Positions 26,796 to 33,972 of a stretch of 64,000 nucleotides of DNA are shown piece by piece (within the stretch, counting starts at the first letter, position 1; each line of letters begins with the position of its first letter). Origin of the DNA: CAVRIA01 sp963721115. Its GTDB lineage: Bacteria > Desulfobacterota > Binatia > HRBIN30 > CADEER01. The stretch is taken from contig CAVRIA010000017.1 of NCBI GenBank assembly GCA_963721115.1, forward strand, positions 1 through 64,000, given 5' to 3'. Made by a program: the position numbers and the translations under genes. The notes beneath the pieces are model-generated. The model was not told where the DNA came from. It saw only the letters and a program-made list of their open reading frames with translations, and made no database searches.

Positions 26796-27020
26796 ATGAG
26801 CGTCCCTGAGCCCCTCATCACGACGTCGCCCGCTCGCCTGAGCGGAACTCCGGTGTTCGCCGGGACGCGCGTCCCGGTGCAATCACTCATCGACTACCTT
26901 GAGGCGGGCGATTCTCTGGAGGCGTTTCTTGATGACTTTCCCAGCGTCTCGCGGGAGCACTCCATCGCGGTTCTCGAACTCGCGAAGTCCGCGCTTTTAG
27001 CCAAAGCAGTGGCCGCTTGA
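26796..27020 (+). CDS. DUF433 antitoxin, cassette 11
   Basis: 74-residue DUF433 protein close to the one in cassette 6: LSGTPVFAGTRVPVQSLIDY, LEAGDSLEAFLDDFPSVSRE. Good ribosome-binding site AAAGGAG before the ATG. Its toxin partner downstream is a chimera, so this antitoxin may now lack a functional target. Confidence 0.9.
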   Translation: MSVPEPLITTSPARLSGTPVFAGTRVPVQSLIDYLEAGDSLEAFLDDFPSVSREHSIAVLELAKSALLAKAVAA

Positions 27021-27035
27021 GTCGAGCGGTCCTCG

Positions 27036-27401
27036 ATGCGAGTGCTCCTCGATGCCTGCGTGCCGAAGGGTCTTTGCAAGAGCCTGCCGGGCCACGAAGT
27101 TCGGACCGCGCCCGAAATGGGTTGGGGTGACCTCGACAACGGCGAGCTCCTCGACGCCATGAACGGGCTCTTCGATGCGCTCATCACCGTTGACAAGCGC
27201 CTCCCGCAGCAGCAGCACATCACGGACCGGGCCTTGGGGGTCGTGGTGCTGCGAGCTAGGTCGAACCGCCTCTCGGATCTTCTCCCCTTGGGTACTGGGG
27301 AGCCGCTTCGAGAACGACATGCTCCACATTGCCGTGGCGACCATCGCAGACGTCGACGTTCTCGTCAGCTGGAACTTTCGCCATATCGTGCGGCTCGATA
27401 A
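27036..27401 (+). CDS. DUF5615 PIN-like toxin with foreign C-terminus (chimeric), cassette 11
   Basis: The first 85 residues are a normal DUF5615 toxin (VLLDACVPKGLCKSLPGHEV, FDALITVDKRLPQQQHITDR, VVLRARSNRLSDLLPL). After LLPL at about 27294 the family sequence stops and the frame runs out of phase into the 3' part of a different PIN gene. The join lies at CTCCCCTTGGGTACTGGGGAG, a small inverted repeat. Loss of the last helix probably inactivates the toxin. Confidence 0.8.
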   Translation: MRVLLDACVPKGLCKSLPGHEVRTAPEMGWGDLDNGELLDAMNGLFDALITVDKRLPQQQHITDRALGVVVLRARSNRLSDLLPLGTGEPLRERHAPHCRGDHRRRRRSRQLELSPYRAAR

Positions 27402-27513
27402 GATCCGGCTGTTCAATGCCGTGAACATCGAGCAGGGATACCGAGCCCTTACGATCTACTCGCCGCAGGAGGTAACCATCCATGGCCGAGACCCAAGCGA
27501 TCAAAGCAGTTGA
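27298..27513 (+). pseudogene. 3' remnant of a PIN-domain gene, cassette 11
   Basis: In the frame beginning just after the chimera join, FENDMLHIAVATIADVDVLV, SWNFRHIVRLDKIRLFNAVN and GYRALTIYSPQEV are the end of another PIN-domain toxin family (Asp/His-rich fourth acidic region, then NFRH). Its N-terminal two thirds are gone. It overlaps the start of its usual companion gene, as in intact relatives. Confidence 0.75.
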
Positions 27514-27664
27514 GTTGGTGCGCAAGATTCGCGACGAGCAAGCAGCGGCCCTGGCGGGCAAGTCAGAGGATGAAGTACTGGCTTTCTTTCACCAGGCGGC
27601 TGAGACCGCGCGCGAGGATGCTCGTCGACGCAGGCAGGGGCCGGCGAGGTCGCAGAGTGCCTGA
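27482..27664 (+). CDS. Small antitoxin-like companion of a PIN gene, cassette 11
   Basis: 60 residues. AIKAVELVRKIRDEQAAALA and SEDEVLAFFHQAAETARED match the short helical partners encoded right after PIN toxins of the preceding type. With the toxin truncated it is an orphan. ATG overlaps the toxin remnant. Confidence 0.7.
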   Translation: MAETQAIKAVELVRKIRDEQAAALAGKSEDEVLAFFHQAAETAREDARRRRQGPARSQSA

Positions 27665-27722
27665 CAAAGCCGATCCAGCCGACGCGGCCAAGGCGCCGCG
27701 CGGCTGATCGCCCACGCTAGGC
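27659..27722 (+). repeat. attC site 11, both cores degenerate
   Basis: R'' reads GCCTGAC (27659-27665) and R' GCTAGGC (27716-27722), whereas GCCTAAC and GTTAGGC would be expected. Arms CCAGCCGACGCGGCC and GGCGCCGCGCGGCTG remain paired. Probably inactive. Confidence 0.75.
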
Positions 27723-27732
27723 GTCAGCGCCA

Positions 27733-28164
27733 ATGACGGACATTGCAAACATCATAGCCAGATTTGCCAACAGCTTTGACGAGAAAGACTGGAACGCAAT
27801 GGCATCTGTATTGGCTGATCAGATTGAAGTGGACTACACAGACCTTCGAGGGACCAAAGGCATCATCGCCCGCGACGAGTATGTTTCGAGGCGGAAAGAG
27901 GCATTATCCGAGCTACATACGCATCATCTACTTACGAACTTGGAGATTTCCGAGAATGCAGGCAATGCCAGATGCAAAGCTACCGGAGTGATATACAGGG
28001 TGCGCGGAGAAAGGTTCTACAACTCACACGTTGTCTATGATTTCGAACTCGCTCGTAGGGGATCCGTCGTGGAAATAACGCGTATCAAGCAGACAGTGCT
28101 TTGGCACGAAGGGGATCCGAACATCCACAAGGGAGCCAAGACCAATAGGGGAAATGACGCCTAA
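27733..28164 (+). CDS. NTF2/SnoaL-like domain protein, cassette 12
   Basis: 143 residues with the NTF2/SnoaL-like cone fold pattern: NIIARFANSFDEKDWNAMAS, VLADQIEVDYTDLRG, LLTNLEISENAGNARCKATG and FYNSHVVYDFELARRGSVVE. Such proteins are isomerases, lyases or ligand-binding proteins; no catalytic dyad could be assigned. AT content is clearly higher than in its neighbours, consistent with a separate origin for this cassette. The stop lies in the attC R'' core. Confidence 0.8.
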   Translation: MTDIANIIARFANSFDEKDWNAMASVLADQIEVDYTDLRGTKGIIARDEYVSRRKEALSELHTHHLLTNLEISENAGNARCKATGVIYRVRGERFYNSHVVYDFELARRGSVVEITRIKQTVLWHEGDPNIHKGAKTNRGNDA

Positions 28165-28256
28165 CAAATCGATGAAGTGGACCTCCCTACCCGTCCTTCT
28201 ATTGCTTGCGCAAAAGAATCGCCGGCTACGGTCGGCCGCTTATCTTGGCATTAGAC
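28159..28256 (+). repeat. attC site 12, degenerate R' core
   Basis: R'' GCCTAAC at 28159-28165. R' reads ATTAGAC at 28250-28256 in place of GTTAGAC. Arms ATCGATGAAGTGGACC and GGTCGGCCGCTTATC pair weakly. Confidence 0.65.
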
Positions 28257-28274
28257 GGCTCGAGGAGATTTCTG

Positions 28275-28817
28275 ATGGCTAGCTTGGTCGAACATTTCCG
28301 AGCGATGGCCCACAACAACCTCTGGAGCAACCATCGCCTCCACAAGGTGTGTGCCCAGCTCGCGACTCGCGACTACTTCCGAGATCGTGGTGCCTTCTTC
28401 CGCTCCATCCACGGCACGCTCAACCATATTCTCCTAGTCGACCGTTTCTACGTCTCAGCGGTTGCGGGCGAGCACGCCGAGTCGGGTCGCCTCGACGGCG
28501 AACTCTATTCGGATCTTCCAAGCCTGACTGCTGCACAGGCCGTTGCCGATCGTCGACTCGTAGCGCTTTGCGAAGCTCTAACCCCAGAGCGTCTTGAGGT
28601 CGTGACTCGCTGGACGGACTCGGCCGGTGACACATGCCAAGACCCAATCCACATCGTGCTAGCTCACCTCTTCGTCCATCAAATCCACCACCGCGGCCAG
28701 GTCCACAACATGCTGTCAGGCACGCATGTGAAGCCCCCGCAGCTCGACGAGTATCTTCTGTCGCACGACGCGCCGCTCCGTGAAGCCGATCTGGGAGAGC
28801 TCGGCATCGCTCGGTGA
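28275..28817 (+). CDS. DinB family protein, cassette 13
   Basis: 180-residue DinB/YfiT four-helix-bundle protein with a metal site. SLVEHFRAMAHNNLWSNHRL, FFRSIHGTLNHILLVDRFYV and LAHLFVHQIHHRGQVHNMLS give the three-His pattern. Relatives include thiol-dependent S-transferases. ATG beginning MASLVEHF is at the expected distance from the attC. A second, diverged DinB gene fills the next cassette. Confidence 0.9.
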   Translation: MASLVEHFRAMAHNNLWSNHRLHKVCAQLATRDYFRDRGAFFRSIHGTLNHILLVDRFYVSAVAGEHAESGRLDGELYSDLPSLTAAQAVADRRLVALCEALTPERLEVVTRWTDSAGDTCQDPIHIVLAHLFVHQIHHRGQVHNMLSGTHVKPPQLDEYLLSHDAPLREADLGELGIAR

Positions 28818-28828
28818 CGTCACGAGCC

Positions 28829-28917
28829 GTCTAATCCGGCGTTGGAGCTGGCGCGCATGAGACTAGCGAATATTTGGGAGCGCGGTGGGCGCGCATCTCA
28901 ACGCCAAGACGTTCGGC
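28829..28917 (+). repeat. attC site 13
   Basis: R'' GTCTAAT (28829-28835; AAT for AAC), R' GTTCGGC (28911-28917). Arms CCGGCGTTGGAGCTGGCGCG and CGCGCATCTCAACGCC. Confidence 0.78.
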
Positions 28918-29043
28918 AGATCCAGGCGAGGTGTGGAGAGCGGCCGAAGGACGAGCCTGTATCACGATCGTGTAGCTGTGGGCGATGCCACGCGCTCGAC
29001 GGGCGGGCTACGCACCGACGATGAACTCGTAGCAGGCTCACGG

Positions 29044-29607
29044 ATGGAGCAATTGAATCAATACAAGGTTCTCGCCCGCTACAACCGCTGGATGAACGAG
29101 CAGCTCTACGCGCTCGCCGGCGAGCTGACCGACGAGCAACGCAAGCGCGACCTGGGTGCTTTCTTTCGGTCGATCCACGGCACCTTCAATCATCTGCTGC
29201 TCACCGATCGCGCCTGGCTCGCGCGCTTCACCGGCGACCGCGCACTGGCGACGGTGACGGCCTCGAACGGCGAGCGCATCGCACTGCGCTCTCTCGATCA
29301 GGAGCTGTTCGCCGACTTCACCGAGCTACGGCGGGTGCGAGAAGAAACCGACTCCTTCATCGAGACGTGGGTAGGAACGCTGACGCCTGACCAGCTGGCG
29401 GCGATGCTGGCCTACAGAGACAGTAAGGGACGTCCGTACGAGCACCCGCTGTGGTGGGCGGTCAGCCACTTTTTCAACCACCAGACTCATCATCGCGGCC
29501 AAGTGACGACGCTGCTGTCGCAACTGGGCCGCGATCCAGGAGTCACCGACCTCGTCGTGATGCTGCACGAGGTGCCCCCCTCGTCTGGGCAAGAGGGCGC
29601 CCCATGA
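29044..29607 (+). CDS. DinB family protein, cassette 14
   Basis: 187 residues. LNQYKVLARYNRWMNEQLYA, FFRSIHGTFNHLLLTDRAWL and AVSHFFNHQTHHRGQVTTLL show the DinB metal-binding His positions. ATG beginning MEQLNQYK is chosen from family alignment; the frame is open for about 160 nt upstream without similarity. Shared FFRSIHGT and HHRGQV blocks with the neighbour suggest cassettes of common ancestry. Confidence 0.9.
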   Translation: MEQLNQYKVLARYNRWMNEQLYALAGELTDEQRKRDLGAFFRSIHGTFNHLLLTDRAWLARFTGDRALATVTASNGERIALRSLDQELFADFTELRRVREETDSFIETWVGTLTPDQLAAMLAYRDSKGRPYEHPLWWAVSHFFNHQTHHRGQVTTLLSQLGRDPGVTDLVVMLHEVPPSSGQEGAP

Positions 29608-29688
29608 GGGATGTCGGGGAGTCCCGCCAACCCCTTGCGCCTGAACAGTTCAGCGCAATGGAACCGTGGAGCCAGGAACGGTGAGGAG

Positions 29689-29751
29689 GCCGAACAATGC
29701 GATGAAGCGGACGCGCGACAAAGCGGGCGCCGCTTGTCGCAGGCGTTAGGC
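29689..29751 (+). repeat. attC site 14
   Basis: R'' GCCGAAC at 29689-29695, R' GTTAGGC at 29745-29751. Arms GCGATGAAGCGGACGCGC and GGCGCCGCTTGTCGC. Confidence 0.85.
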
Positions 29752-29795
29752 GGCGGGAGCGAACCGCGCGCTGTGGCGTCGATGCAGGACTGGAG

Positions 29796-30632
29796 ATGAA
29801 CCGCCTGCTGACGATTCGCGTATCACACTACAACGAAAAGGCCCGGTGGGCGCTCGATCGGCTCGGTGTCCAGTATCGAGAGCGGCCCTACATGCCGCTC
29901 ATTCACACCGTGCCAGTCGCATGGGCGGTCCGAGGAAATTCTGATGCTGCCGCCGACCGCATATCCACTCGATACTCGACTCCCGTCTTGGTCACGGATG
30001 ATGGGGTAGCCATCTGTGACTCGAGTCGAATCATTCGCTGGGCCAGCGCCAACCACGCAGGCCCGGACAATGATCTATTCCCGACCGCCGCCTGTGAGGC
30101 ACTCGACGCGCGTTTCAGCGACGGTCTCGGTGAGCACACACGGCGGCTCGCCTACTACTGGGCACTCGGTGACTCACGCGGTCTTCGCGCCCTCGCTCGG
30201 GCGAACGTTGGGACAGCCCAGGCGTTTCTGTTTTCCGCCCTACTTCCCATAGGGCGGTCGTTTCTGAAGCGAGTTCTGTCGATCGATGCTGAACACGCCG
30301 CTCTCTCCCGGCAGGTCGTGCTGGAGGAGGTGGCGGTCGCATCAGAGTCGCTGCGCGGGAAGCGCTTTCTTGTCGAGGACCGATTCACGGCAGCGGACCT
30401 ATCTCTCGCGTGCATGTTGGCGCCGGTACTTCTCGTGTCGCAGGCCGAGGGCTTCGGCGCGGTTCTTCCCTCCATGGATCAGTCCCATCCGGAAGCGAAA
30501 GCGTTCGCGCAGGAACTCCGAAGCACGCGTGCGGGGGAGCATGCGATGCGCATGTTTCGCCAAGAACGGGCAGGCTCGATGCGACCGCCACCTAACCCGC
30601 CGCTCCAGCCGACCGCGTCCCGCGGCGGCTGA
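29796..30632 (+). CDS. Glutathione S-transferase family protein, cassette 15
   Basis: 278 residues. The thioredoxin-like N-terminal domain has ISHYNEKARWALDRLG-type sequence (VSHYNEKARWALDRLGVQYR) and STPVLVTDDGVAICDSSRII with the glutathione-contacting DS pair; the C-terminal helical domain ends with FLVEDRFTAADLSLACMLAP. Likely a cytosolic detoxification enzyme. The last residues PNPPLQPTASRGG are attC-encoded. Confidence 0.9.
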   Translation: MNRLLTIRVSHYNEKARWALDRLGVQYRERPYMPLIHTVPVAWAVRGNSDAAADRISTRYSTPVLVTDDGVAICDSSRIIRWASANHAGPDNDLFPTAACEALDARFSDGLGEHTRRLAYYWALGDSRGLRALARANVGTAQAFLFSALLPIGRSFLKRVLSIDAEHAALSRQVVLEEVAVASESLRGKRFLVEDRFTAADLSLACMLAPVLLVSQAEGFGAVLPSMDQSHPEAKAFAQELRSTRAGEHAMRMFRQERAGSMRPPPNPPLQPTASRGG

Positions 30633-30647
30633 GTGTGCCGCTAGCGC
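30591..30647 (+). repeat. attC site 15, R' lost
   Basis: R'' ACCTAAC at 30591-30597 and L'/L'' arms CCGCCGCTCCAGCCGACCGC and CGGCGGCTGAG are clear. The R' side reads GCTAGCG, next to the transposase fragment, so the core may have been destroyed by that insertion. Confidence 0.7.
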
Positions 30648-30659
30648 GCCAGTCGGCCG

Positions 30660-30955
30660 AATTTCCTCCTCTGGGGGCCCTCGGTACGCACTGTGTTCCG
30701 GGCCAAGATGCTCGCCTCGCTCGAGCAGTTGCTGGAGCAGCGCCGGCTGCTCTTCCCGCCGGACCTCGGCGAGGCGGGCGTGCGAGCGTTGCTGCAGGAG
30801 ACCATGCGCACCCCGGTGAAGGCCACCAGCCGGTGGTTCTTGATCGGGCCCACCGCGGAGATAGCGCGCCACATACACGACCAGCCCCCGTCCGTGGGCG
30901 TACGGCGGCTCGATGCGCACGTGCCAGCCTCCATGAAGCCCTCGCGACATGCGGG
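30660..30955. mobile_element. Rearranged IS91-type transposase fragment
   Basis: On +, 30660-30800 reads FLLWGPSVRTVFRAKMLASL then EQLLEQRRLLFPPDLGEAG, a central part of IS91-family rolling-circle transposases. From about 30805 to 30950 the match is on the - strand: GGWHVRIEPPYAHGRGLVVY, VARYLRGGP and, one frame over, IKNHRLVAFTG. The next segment of the protein is thus present but inverted and frameshifted. Non-functional and scrambled; it separates cassette 15 from the following pair. Confidence 0.65.
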
Positions 30956-30958
30956 ACG

Positions 30959-31192
30959 ATGCACTTCGAGCTGATCGGCGAGATCACCAAGATCGAGACG
31001 ATTGCGACCGGGCGGGGTCTTCGCGACCTCAACCGCCTGCGCAAGCGTTATGAGTCGAGCCGGTGGCGGAAGCTCAAAGGCGTGGCATCAGTCCGAATCA
31101 CCGGTGGCGCGATTCGCCGAGTCGAGGTACATTGGTATGAAGCGCATGGGATCGGACGAGTGCGTATGAAGATCAAGCGGTTTCTCGACTGA
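30959..31192 (+). CDS. Hypothetical protein, first of a conserved-looking pair, cassette 16
   Basis: 77 residues, basic: FELIGEITKIETIATGRGLR, RLRKRYESSRWRKLKGVASV, VEVHWYEAHGIGRVRMKIKR. The start is next to the transposase fragment. The stop overlaps the next ATG. Size, charge pattern and coupling resemble toxin-antitoxin or cassette-type pairs, and the beta-rich basic sequence could bind nucleic acid. Family not identified. Confidence 0.7.
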   Translation: MHFELIGEITKIETIATGRGLRDLNRLRKRYESSRWRKLKGVASVRITGGAIRRVEVHWYEAHGIGRVRMKIKRFLD

Positions 31193-31425
31193 TGGCGACG
31201 GCGAACACCAAGAAGCGGTTCCTACTCTGCGTACGGAACGACGGGTGCGAGGATCTCGAGCCCCGCAAGCTGTATGAGCAGGTGGCCGACTCGCGTGCGG
31301 TCGAAGAAGGTTACGTGAGAGTCGTCGACGATTCCGGCGAGGACTATCTCTATCCGGCCAACTACTTTGTGGCGATTGAGTTACCGCTCGAGGCCGAGCG
31401 TGCACTCGCAGGCGTGGCGCGCTGA
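31192..31425 (+). CDS. Hypothetical protein, second of the pair, cassette 16
   Basis: 77 residues, acidic: KKRFLLCVRNDGCEDLEPRK, LYEQVADSRAVEEGYVRVVD and DSGEDYLYPANYFVAIELP. The RVVDDSGEDYLYP segment looks like a small beta barrel. It follows its basic partner with a one-base stop/start overlap. The acidic/basic pairing suggests a complex. Function unknown. Confidence 0.7.
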   Translation: MATANTKKRFLLCVRNDGCEDLEPRKLYEQVADSRAVEEGYVRVVDDSGEDYLYPANYFVAIELPLEAERALAGVAR

Positions 31426-31515
31426 GGCTAACCCGGCGTTGGACCCGACCGGCTTGAGCTGGCGTGCTCGTCGCACCGGATCCTGCGCCGGCGGGTCATC
31501 GCCAGCGCGTTAGCG
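31426..31515 (+). repeat. attC site 16
   Basis: R'' GGCTAAC at 31426-31432, R' GTTAGCG at 31509-31515. Its central 60 nt (CCCGACCGGCTTGAGCTGGC and onward) are almost identical to those of attC 19. Confidence 0.88.
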
Positions 31516-31516
31516 A

Positions 31517-31804
31517 ATGGAGGGGCGCGTTCACCTCTGCTCCTGGACGACGTTGGAGCACGGCTACAAAATTGTGCTCAGCAACCGACCTTCAGTCTCG
31601 ACCACGGCTGAGACGTTCGCGGAGGCGGAGGAGAACTTCTGTATCTTCTCGGAGTCGTTCCTTGCACTGCTCTCGGACGAAGAGAGATCTGCGCTCAACG
31701 TGCGCCCAGTCCTGCGGGCCACGTTGGGCGTTCTGAGAAGCTTAGAAACTTTTGGAGGAGAGCATGAACAAATCGGCTTCGACCGACAGGCAATCGGCTA
31801 CTGA
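31517..31804 (+). CDS. Hypothetical protein, cassette 17
   Basis: 95 residues, not recognised. The middle reads SVSTTAETFAEAEENFCIFS, then ESFLALLSDEERSAL. ATG is one base after the attC core, so it has no room for a ribosome-binding site of its own inside the cassette. It overlaps the DUF1801 gene by 41 nt and may be a regulatory leader or partner. Moderate confidence that it is translated. Confidence 0.5.
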   Translation: MEGRVHLCSWTTLEHGYKIVLSNRPSVSTTAETFAEAEENFCIFSESFLALLSDEERSALNVRPVLRATLGVLRSLETFGGEHEQIGFDRQAIGY

Positions 31805-32177
31805 ACAGATTGACAAAAGAATTGCCGACCTCGGCGATTGGCGTGGAGAGACCTTGAGCAGGATGCGCAAGCTCATCAAAGAGGTAACCCCAGATGTGGT
31901 TGAGGAAGTGAAATGGCGAAAGCCGTCAAACTCGATGTTGGGAGTTCCGGTATGGTCGCACAATGGAATCATCTGCACCGGCGAAACCTATAAAGACAAA
32001 GTGAAACTCACGTTCGCCAAAGGGGCAGCGTTGAAGGATCCGGCCAAGCTCTTCAACGCCAGCCTTGATGGGAACGCAAGACGAGCGATTGATGTCCATG
32101 AGGACGAGGAAATCAACGCAAGTGCGTTCAAAGCTCTCATCCGCGCCGCAGTTGCCCTCAATAAATCCGCAGGATAG
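31764..32177 (+). CDS. DUF1801 domain protein, cassette 17
   Basis: 137-residue DUF1801 (YdhG-like) protein. IADLGDWRGETLSRMRKLIK, DVVEEVKWRKPSNSMLGVPV, and DKVKLTFAKGAALKDPAKLF then NASLDGNARRAIDVHEDEEI are the family blocks. GGAGGAG precedes the ATG. AT-richer than the flanking genome. Biochemical function of the family is not established. Confidence 0.88.
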   Translation: MNKSASTDRQSATEQIDKRIADLGDWRGETLSRMRKLIKEVTPDVVEEVKWRKPSNSMLGVPVWSHNGIICTGETYKDKVKLTFAKGAALKDPAKLFNASLDGNARRAIDVHEDEEINASAFKALIRAAVALNKSAG

Positions 32178-32187
32178 GTGACAAGAC

Positions 32188-32259
32188 GCCCAACAAGGCA
32201 CTCCAGCCGACCCCAAAATCGCTGCGCGGTTTTGCGGCGGCTGAGTTTGGTCGTTCGGC
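32188..32259 (+). repeat. attC site 17
   Basis: R'' GCCCAAC at 32188-32194, R' GTTCGGC at 32253-32259. A strong inner stem, AAAATCGCTGCGCGGTTTT, is present between the arms. Confidence 0.88.
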
Positions 32260-32289
32260 TTGTGCCGCTGGTTGAGGTATTCTGCGGGT

Positions 32290-32421
32290 ATGAATTTCAA
32301 GATTGAAGTCGACCGGACGATGGCCGTCGGATCGCGGAAGTCGGCCCCCATAATGCTTGGGGACAGCCGACGGGTGATCAGCGGTTCAGTTCAACTGGGC
32401 CTTTATCGCCAGGCGGTATGA
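32290..32421 (+). pseudogene. HicB-like antitoxin remnant, cassette 18
   Basis: A 43-codon frame begins MNFKIEVDRT, the start of HicB-like proteins. The expected continuation DGR.IAEV is found in another frame directly after it (DGRRIAEVG), so a one-base shift broke the gene, and the rest is missing. No HicA partner is present. Confidence 0.55.
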
Positions 32422-32425
32422 CTTT

Positions 32426-32437
32426 GTGTGTACACAC
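32426..32437. promoter_or_regulatory. 12-bp perfect palindrome GTGTGTACACAC
   Basis: Lies 21 nt before the start of the cassette membrane protein, overlapping the likely promoter or leader. A dimeric regulator could bind it; no regulator is indicated nearby. Confidence 0.35.
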
Positions 32438-32458
32438 TCCTCAACGGAGGAACGAACC

Positions 32459-32803
32459 ATGGGCGCGTTTCGCACATATCTGGCAATCGTAGTTGCTTGC
32501 CTCGGCACCTATACGATGATCGTGGGCCTCAACCACGGTTGGAACCTGCTACCAGTGTTCTTTGGCGATATGGCAACGATGACATGGCCTGGTCAGTTCA
32601 ACTTTGACTTCATGAGCTTTCTAACCCTATCCGGTTTGTGGCTTGCTTGGCGGCACCAGTTCTCTCCCGGAGGCCTTGCATTGGGAATCCTCGGCCTCTT
32701 TGGGGGCATGATGGTGCTCGCCCCCTACCTGTTGTTTGCAAGTCTGAGGGCAAACGGCGACGTGAAAGTATTGCTGCTCGGAAAGACTCGAGCAGGCAAG
32801 TGA
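32459..32803 (+). CDS. Small membrane protein, cassette 18
   Basis: 114 residues with an N-terminal helix (TYLAIVVACLGTYTMIVGLN), the conserved-looking HGWNLLPVFFGDMATMTWPG and two or three further helices (ALGILGLFGGMMVLAPYLLF). Strong ribosome-binding site ACGGAGG. The high content of Trp and Pro between helices suggests a defined family of inner-membrane proteins, but no function is known to me. Confidence 0.75.
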   Translation: MGAFRTYLAIVVACLGTYTMIVGLNHGWNLLPVFFGDMATMTWPGQFNFDFMSFLTLSGLWLAWRHQFSPGGLALGILGLFGGMMVLAPYLLFASLRANGDVKVLLLGKTRAGK

Positions 32804-32859
32804 ACGTCCTCGCCGCTTGAAAGAATGAAAAGTGCAAGAGCCTGAACGCAAGTGAGGTC

Positions 32860-32922
32860 GCCGAACAATGCCTTCCACCGGACGCGCATAGGGACGCGCG
32901 CCGGTGAAGGCTGGCGTTCGGC
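32860..32922 (+). repeat. attC site 18
   Basis: R'' GCCGAAC at 32860-32866, R' GTTCGGC at 32916-32922. Arms GCCTTCCACCGGACGCGC and GCGCGCCGGTGAAGGC with an extra base. Confidence 0.9.
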
Positions 32923-32938
32923 ACAAGAACAGAGACCT

Positions 32939-33913
32939 ATGAACGACGACAGCGGACTTGTCTTTGCCTTCGCACTGAACGGAAGTGGAGGCGGCAGTCA
33001 ACTAGAATTGGACGGTGTAAAAGAGTGGCGTCCGGAGGACGGACCTCTTTGGGTTCATCTGGACTACACCGGAAGTGCCGCGAGAAACTGGCTGCAAAAC
33101 GATAGCGGGATCGAGCCTGTCATCGTCGAGGCATTGACGGCAGAAGAAACTCGCCCGAGGAGCTTGGTGCACAAGGGTGGCATGCTGGTGATTCTACGCG
33201 GTGTGAATCTCAATCCGGGTACGGATCCGGAGGATATGGTGTCCATTCGCTTCTGGATCGATTCAGATCGCATAGTGACGTTACGGCACCGTCGTGTGAT
33301 GGCGATCGATGATCTTCGTCAGGCCATTGAGGCGGGAAGCGGCCCAGTCAGTCCGGGCGGATTCGTGGAGGACCTGGCCGATCGCCTTGTGCTGCGAATG
33401 GGTGGCGTCATCTCCGACCTGGACGACTCCGTTGATGCACTCGAAGACGAAGTGATCACCGAGCAGACCTACGAGCTTCGCCAGAAGATCGCGAATATTC
33501 GCCGGGCGGCTATCTCCATGCGCCGTTATCTGGCGCCGCAGCGCGACGTAGTGGCGCGCCTACACAACGAGAAGGTCGATTGGCTCAACGAAACGGCACG
33601 TATGCGTCTAAGAGAAATCGCAGACCGGACAACGCGCTATGTTGAGGATCTCGATGCTATTCGAGATCGGGCGACCGTGACGCAGGAAGAACTCAACGGT
33701 CGCTTGGCCGAGCAAATGAACAAGACGATGTACATATTGGCAATCGTTGCCGGGATCTTTCTGCCACTTGGTCTTCTGACCGGGCTACTAGGCATCAACG
33801 TCGGTGGCATTCCCGGCACAGAAAACCACTGGGCCTTCACCATCTTTTGCGTCCTGTTGCTGATCGTCGCGGTCGGGCAGGTTTGGCTGTTCAAGCGAAA
33901 GAAATGGATTTGA
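32939..33913 (+). CDS. ZntB/CorA-family transporter, cassette 19
   Basis: 324 residues, a CorA-type divalent-cation channel or transporter of the ZntB branch. The N-terminal cytosolic domain has GPLWVHLDYTGSAARNWL and EETRPRSLVHKGGMLVILRG. Two C-terminal helices carry the loop motif GINVGGIPG (usually GMNVGGIPG) and end in a basic KRKKWI tail. A large gene for a cassette, complete and apparently functional. Zn(II) efflux or uptake is likely. Confidence 0.9.
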   Translation: MNDDSGLVFAFALNGSGGGSQLELDGVKEWRPEDGPLWVHLDYTGSAARNWLQNDSGIEPVIVEALTAEETRPRSLVHKGGMLVILRGVNLNPGTDPEDMVSIRFWIDSDRIVTLRHRRVMAIDDLRQAIEAGSGPVSPGGFVEDLADRLVLRMGGVISDLDDSVDALEDEVITEQTYELRQKIANIRRAAISMRRYLAPQRDVVARLHNEKVDWLNETARMRLREIADRTTRYVEDLDAIRDRATVTQEELNGRLAEQMNKTMYILAIVAGIFLPLGLLTGLLGINVGGIPGTENHWAFTIFCVLLLIVAVGQVWLFKRKKWI

Positions 33914-33972
33914 CAGCCGTTGAAGAACAGGACGGCTACTGCGGACGGGCCCTTTGTCGCGCGGGCACCGGG

